Assembly (NCBI GenBank): GCA_027346035.1
Contig: DAIESZ010000091.1
Location: 1-8,453, forward strand
Direction: 5' to 3'
Length of the DNA stretch: 8,453 nucleotides
Origin: Propionibacteriaceae bacterium
GTDB taxonomy: Bacteria > Actinomycetota > Actinomycetes > Propionibacteriales > Propionibacteriaceae
Part shown: positions 6,582 through 8,453 of the stretch, one piece after another
Position numbering within the stretch: the stretch's first letter is position 1
Layout: the number at the start of each line of letters is the position of its first letter
Notes under the pieces: model-generated
Told to the model about the DNA's origin: nothing
Databases searched by the model: none
What the model saw: only the letters and a program-made list of their open reading frames with translations
Program-made: the position numbers and the translations under genes

Positions 6582-8135
6582 TCAGGCCGGCCCGAGGCCG
6601 TGCTTCTTCGCGGGACGGGTCTCGCGCTTGGTGGCGAGCAGCGCGAGCGCCGTCGCCACGTGGAACCTCGTGAGGGCCGGATCGATGATGTCGTCGACGA
6701 GCCCATGGGCTGCGGCCATGTAGGGGGAGGAGAACGTGTCGCGGTATTCCTGAACGAGTTCGGCGCGCCGTGCGGCCGGGTCGTCGGCCTCGGCGATCTC
6801 CTTCTTGAACACGACCGCCGCGGCACCGTCGGCACCCATCACGGCGATCTCCGCGGTCGGCCAGGCGAAGACCCGGTCGGCGCCCATGTCCTTGGAACAC
6901 ATCGCGAGGTAGGACCCGCCGTAGGCCTTGCGCACCACCACGGTGATCTTCGGGACCGTCGCGGCCGAGTATGCGTAGAGCATCTTGGCGCCGTGCCGGA
7001 TGATGCCGCCAGCCTCCTGGGCGACACCCGGGAGGAATCCGGGCACGTCGACGAGGTTGACCACCGGGATGTTGAAGGCGTTGCAGAACCGGATGAACTT
7101 GCTGCCCTTGTCGGACGAGTTGATGTCGAGCACGCCCGACATGACGCTCGGCTGGTTGGCGATGAAGCCGACGGTGCGCCCGACGATCCGCCCGAATCCG
7201 ACGACCAGGTTGGCCGCGAAGCCCGCCTGCACCTCGAGGAAGTCGCGGCGGTCGACCAGACGCCAGATGATCTCCCGGACGTCGTAGCCCTTGCGGTCCT
7301 CGAGGGGCACGATGTCGCGCAGGCTCTCGTCGGCGTCGACGTTCTCGTCGGGCTCGACGACCGGGGGTTCCTCGGAGTTGTTCTGCGGGAGGAAGCTCAG
7401 CAGCTTCTTGGCGATGAGGATGGCCTGCTCGTCGTCGTCGGCGACGAACGAGACGACACCGGATGCCATCTGGGCGTCGGCGCCGCCCAGCGCATCGGCG
7501 GTGACGTCCTCACCGGTGACCTGCTTGATGACGCTCGGCCCGGTGATGAACATGTGGGCCTTGCGGGTCTGGATGATGAAGTCGGTGAGGGCCGGAGAGT
7601 AGGCGGCGCCGCCGGCGCACGGGCCCGCGATGATCGAGATCTGCGGTACCGCCCCCGACAGGAGGACGTTGGCGTAGAACACCTTGCCGTAGCCCGACAG
7701 CGAGTCGATGCCCTCCTGCACCCGGGCGCCGCCGGAATCGTTGATGAACACGAACGGCGCCCCGCTCTTGAGCGATTCGCGCAGGGCCTCGGCCACCTTG
7801 ACCGAGTGTGTCTCACCCGCCGAGCCGCCGGCGACCGTGAAGTCCTGGCTGGCCAGGTTGACCGCCCGACCCAGCACGGTGCCCGAACCGGTGACCACCC
7901 CGTCGGCGGGCAGGTCGGCCGTGTCCATGCCGAAGGCGGTGGTGCGGTTGCGGCGGAACGCTCCCGTTTCCTGGAATGTGCCGGGGTCGAGCAGGGCGGC
8001 GATCCGCTCACGCGCGGTCAACTTCCCCTGCGCGTGCTGCTTGTCGATGCGCGCCTGTCCGCCTCCGAGTTCGACCCGGCCGCGGTGGTCGTCGAGGTCA
8101 CGGATCAGCTCGGACATGTTCTTTTTTGTGGCCAT
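6582..8135 (-). CDS. mmdA: Methylmalonyl-CoA carboxytransferase 12S subunit
   Basis: A 517-residue carboxyltransferase with two crotonase-type halves (about 1-260 and 261-517). In the family, 12S forms the hexameric core of transcarboxylase and moves CO2 from methylmalonyl-CoA to biotin on 1.3S, releasing propionyl-CoA. Motifs seen: KQHAQGKLTARER (32-44), DSGGARVQEGIDSL (133-146), GPCAGGAAYSPALTDF (171-186), NQPSVMSGVLDI (327-338), DVPGFLPG (363-370), YGGSYLAM (405-412) and EIAVMGADGAA (429-439). Position 410 is Leu, as I recall for the Propionibacterium 12S, whereas propionyl-CoA carboxylase beta has Asp there. Together with the C-terminal TRPAKKHG tail, this favours transcarboxylase over a biotin carboxylase partner. 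ATG 8135 has AGGA (8143-8146) seven bases upstream; a second ATG at 8117 lacks one. No acetyl/propionyl carboxylase alpha gene is seen nearby. Confidence 0.97.
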   Translation of the reverse strand: MATKKNMSELIRDLDDHRGRVELGGGQARIDKQHAQGKLTARERIAALLDPGTFQETGAFRRNRTTAFGMDTADLPADGVVTGSGTVLGRAVNLASQDFTVAGGSAGETHSVKVAEALRESLKSGAPFVFINDSGGARVQEGIDSLSGYGKVFYANVLLSGAVPQISIIAGPCAGGAAYSPALTDFIIQTRKAHMFITGPSVIKQVTGEDVTADALGGADAQMASGVVSFVADDDEQAILIAKKLLSFLPQNNSEEPPVVEPDENVDADESLRDIVPLEDRKGYDVREIIWRLVDRRDFLEVQAGFAANLVVGFGRIVGRTVGFIANQPSVMSGVLDINSSDKGSKFIRFCNAFNIPVVNLVDVPGFLPGVAQEAGGIIRHGAKMLYAYSAATVPKITVVVRKAYGGSYLAMCSKDMGADRVFAWPTAEIAVMGADGAAAVVFKKEIAEADDPAARRAELVQEYRDTFSSPYMAAAHGLVDDIIDPALTRFHVATALALLATKRETRPAKKHGLGPA

Positions 8136-8182
8136 GGATGAGTCCTGGTTCTCGAAGCGATGGAACTCTCGGGGTGGACGAC

Positions 8183-8453
8183 TCAGGCCGGCTCGACCTG
8201 GACGGTATGGGTCTGGCCGCCGAAACTGACGTTGTAGCGGATCGGCGCACGCACCGCCTTGGCCGACCCGTCGGCGATCGCCTGTTCGTGGGCGAGTTGC
8301 TCAGCGGTCCTACCGACGTTCGTCGGGCCCTCACTCCGGTGCGCGAAGAACTTGGGGGCGACGCCCGGGAACATGGCGTTGGTGAGCACGTCCTCCTCGC
8401 TGCCGTTGAAGCCCTCGAGCTGGGCGGCGTCGCTCTCGAGCTTGTCCCACTCG
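8183..8453 (-). CDS. Methylmalonyl-CoA carboxytransferase 5S subunit (C-terminal 90 residues)
   Basis: This is the C-terminal end of the pyruvate-side subunit, which transfers CO2 from carboxybiotin on 1.3S to pyruvate to give oxaloacetate. The start lies beyond the right edge; the family is about 500 residues. The visible part reads on from EWDKLESDAAQLEGFNGSEE, then DVLTNAMFPGVAPKFFAHRS and EGPTNVG, which match the conserved tail of the 5S/pyruvate carboxylase/OadA carboxyltransferase family. The metal site and catalytic lysine of the TIM barrel are outside the window. The protein ends in YNVSFGGQTHTVQVEPA, a strand-turn-strand motif also found at the 1.3S N-terminus. A GTG at 8389 is internal, not a start. 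The 12S gene follows after 47 nt, so the two are likely one transcript. Confidence 0.95.
   Translation of the reverse strand, partial: EWDKLESDAAQLEGFNGSEEDVLTNAMFPGVAPKFFAHRSEGPTNVGRTAEQLAHEQAIADGSAKAVRAPIRYNVSFGGQTHTVQVEPA

Noticed and set aside
6568..6900. An upstream extension of the small operon protein to about 200 residues.
   Set aside because: It would lie inside the 12S gene in another frame. The strong GAAAGGA site directly before GTG 6567 explains the start.
8121..8127. A classic -1 frameshift heptamer A AAA AAG in the correct frame at codons 3-5 of the 12S gene.
   Set aside because: It is only three codons after the start, simply encodes Lys-Lys, and I saw no downstream stimulatory structure or meaningful alternative product.
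6522..8141. A long plus-strand open frame opposite the 12S gene.
   Set aside because: It mirrors the 12S codon pattern, and the minus-strand product is unmistakably the 12S subunit. The plus-strand translation shows no family features.

Overview
The window is high-GC, with dense genes, GTG starts alongside ATG starts and GC-rich wobble positions, as expected for an actinobacterium. The strongest clue to the organism is at the right end. It holds the C-terminus of the 5S subunit, then the 12S and biotinylated 1.3S subunits, of methylmalonyl-CoA carboxytransferase (transcarboxylase). This enzyme is the hallmark of the Wood-Werkman propionic fermentation, so a member of the Propionibacteriaceae or a close relative is likely. 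The genus cannot be fixed from this sequence alone.

Layout, left to right. (1) Positions 1-632, minus strand: 2,3-bisphosphoglycerate-dependent phosphoglycerate mutase (gpmA), cut by the left edge. (2) Positions 633-743: a divergent intergenic region. (3) Positions 744-1514, plus strand: an SDR oxidoreductase of the YdfG-like type. (4) Positions 1515-1643: a regulatory-looking gap with two perfect palindromes and a candidate promoter. (5) Positions 1644-3563 and 3571-4596, plus strand: acetyl-CoA synthetase and a beta-propeller 6-phosphogluconolactonase, 7 nt apart and probably co-transcribed. (6) Positions 4583-5809, minus strand: a Bcr/CflA-type MFS exporter whose 3' end overlaps the lactonase 3' end by 14 nt. 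(7) Positions 5898-8453, minus strand: the transcarboxylase operon, read 5S, 12S, an 89-residue small protein, then 1.3S.

How the genes fit together: transcarboxylase moves a carboxyl group from methylmalonyl-CoA (12S) through biotin on 1.3S to pyruvate (5S), giving oxaloacetate and propionyl-CoA without spending ATP. The neighbours also belong to central carbon metabolism: glycolysis (gpmA), acetate activation (acs) and the pentose phosphate route (pgl). There are no RNA genes, mobile elements, CRISPR arrays or long repeats that I can see, and no gene-free stretch longer than about 130 nt.

The least explained element is the 89-residue protein between 12S and 1.3S. It has a strict heptad Leu/Val pattern followed by a segment that resembles the C-terminal assembly domain of the delta/epsilon subunits of sodium-pumping decarboxylases. 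It could be an overlooked fourth subunit or assembly factor of transcarboxylase. A second observation is that the 5S C-terminus and the 1.3S N-terminus carry the same short beta-hairpin motif.
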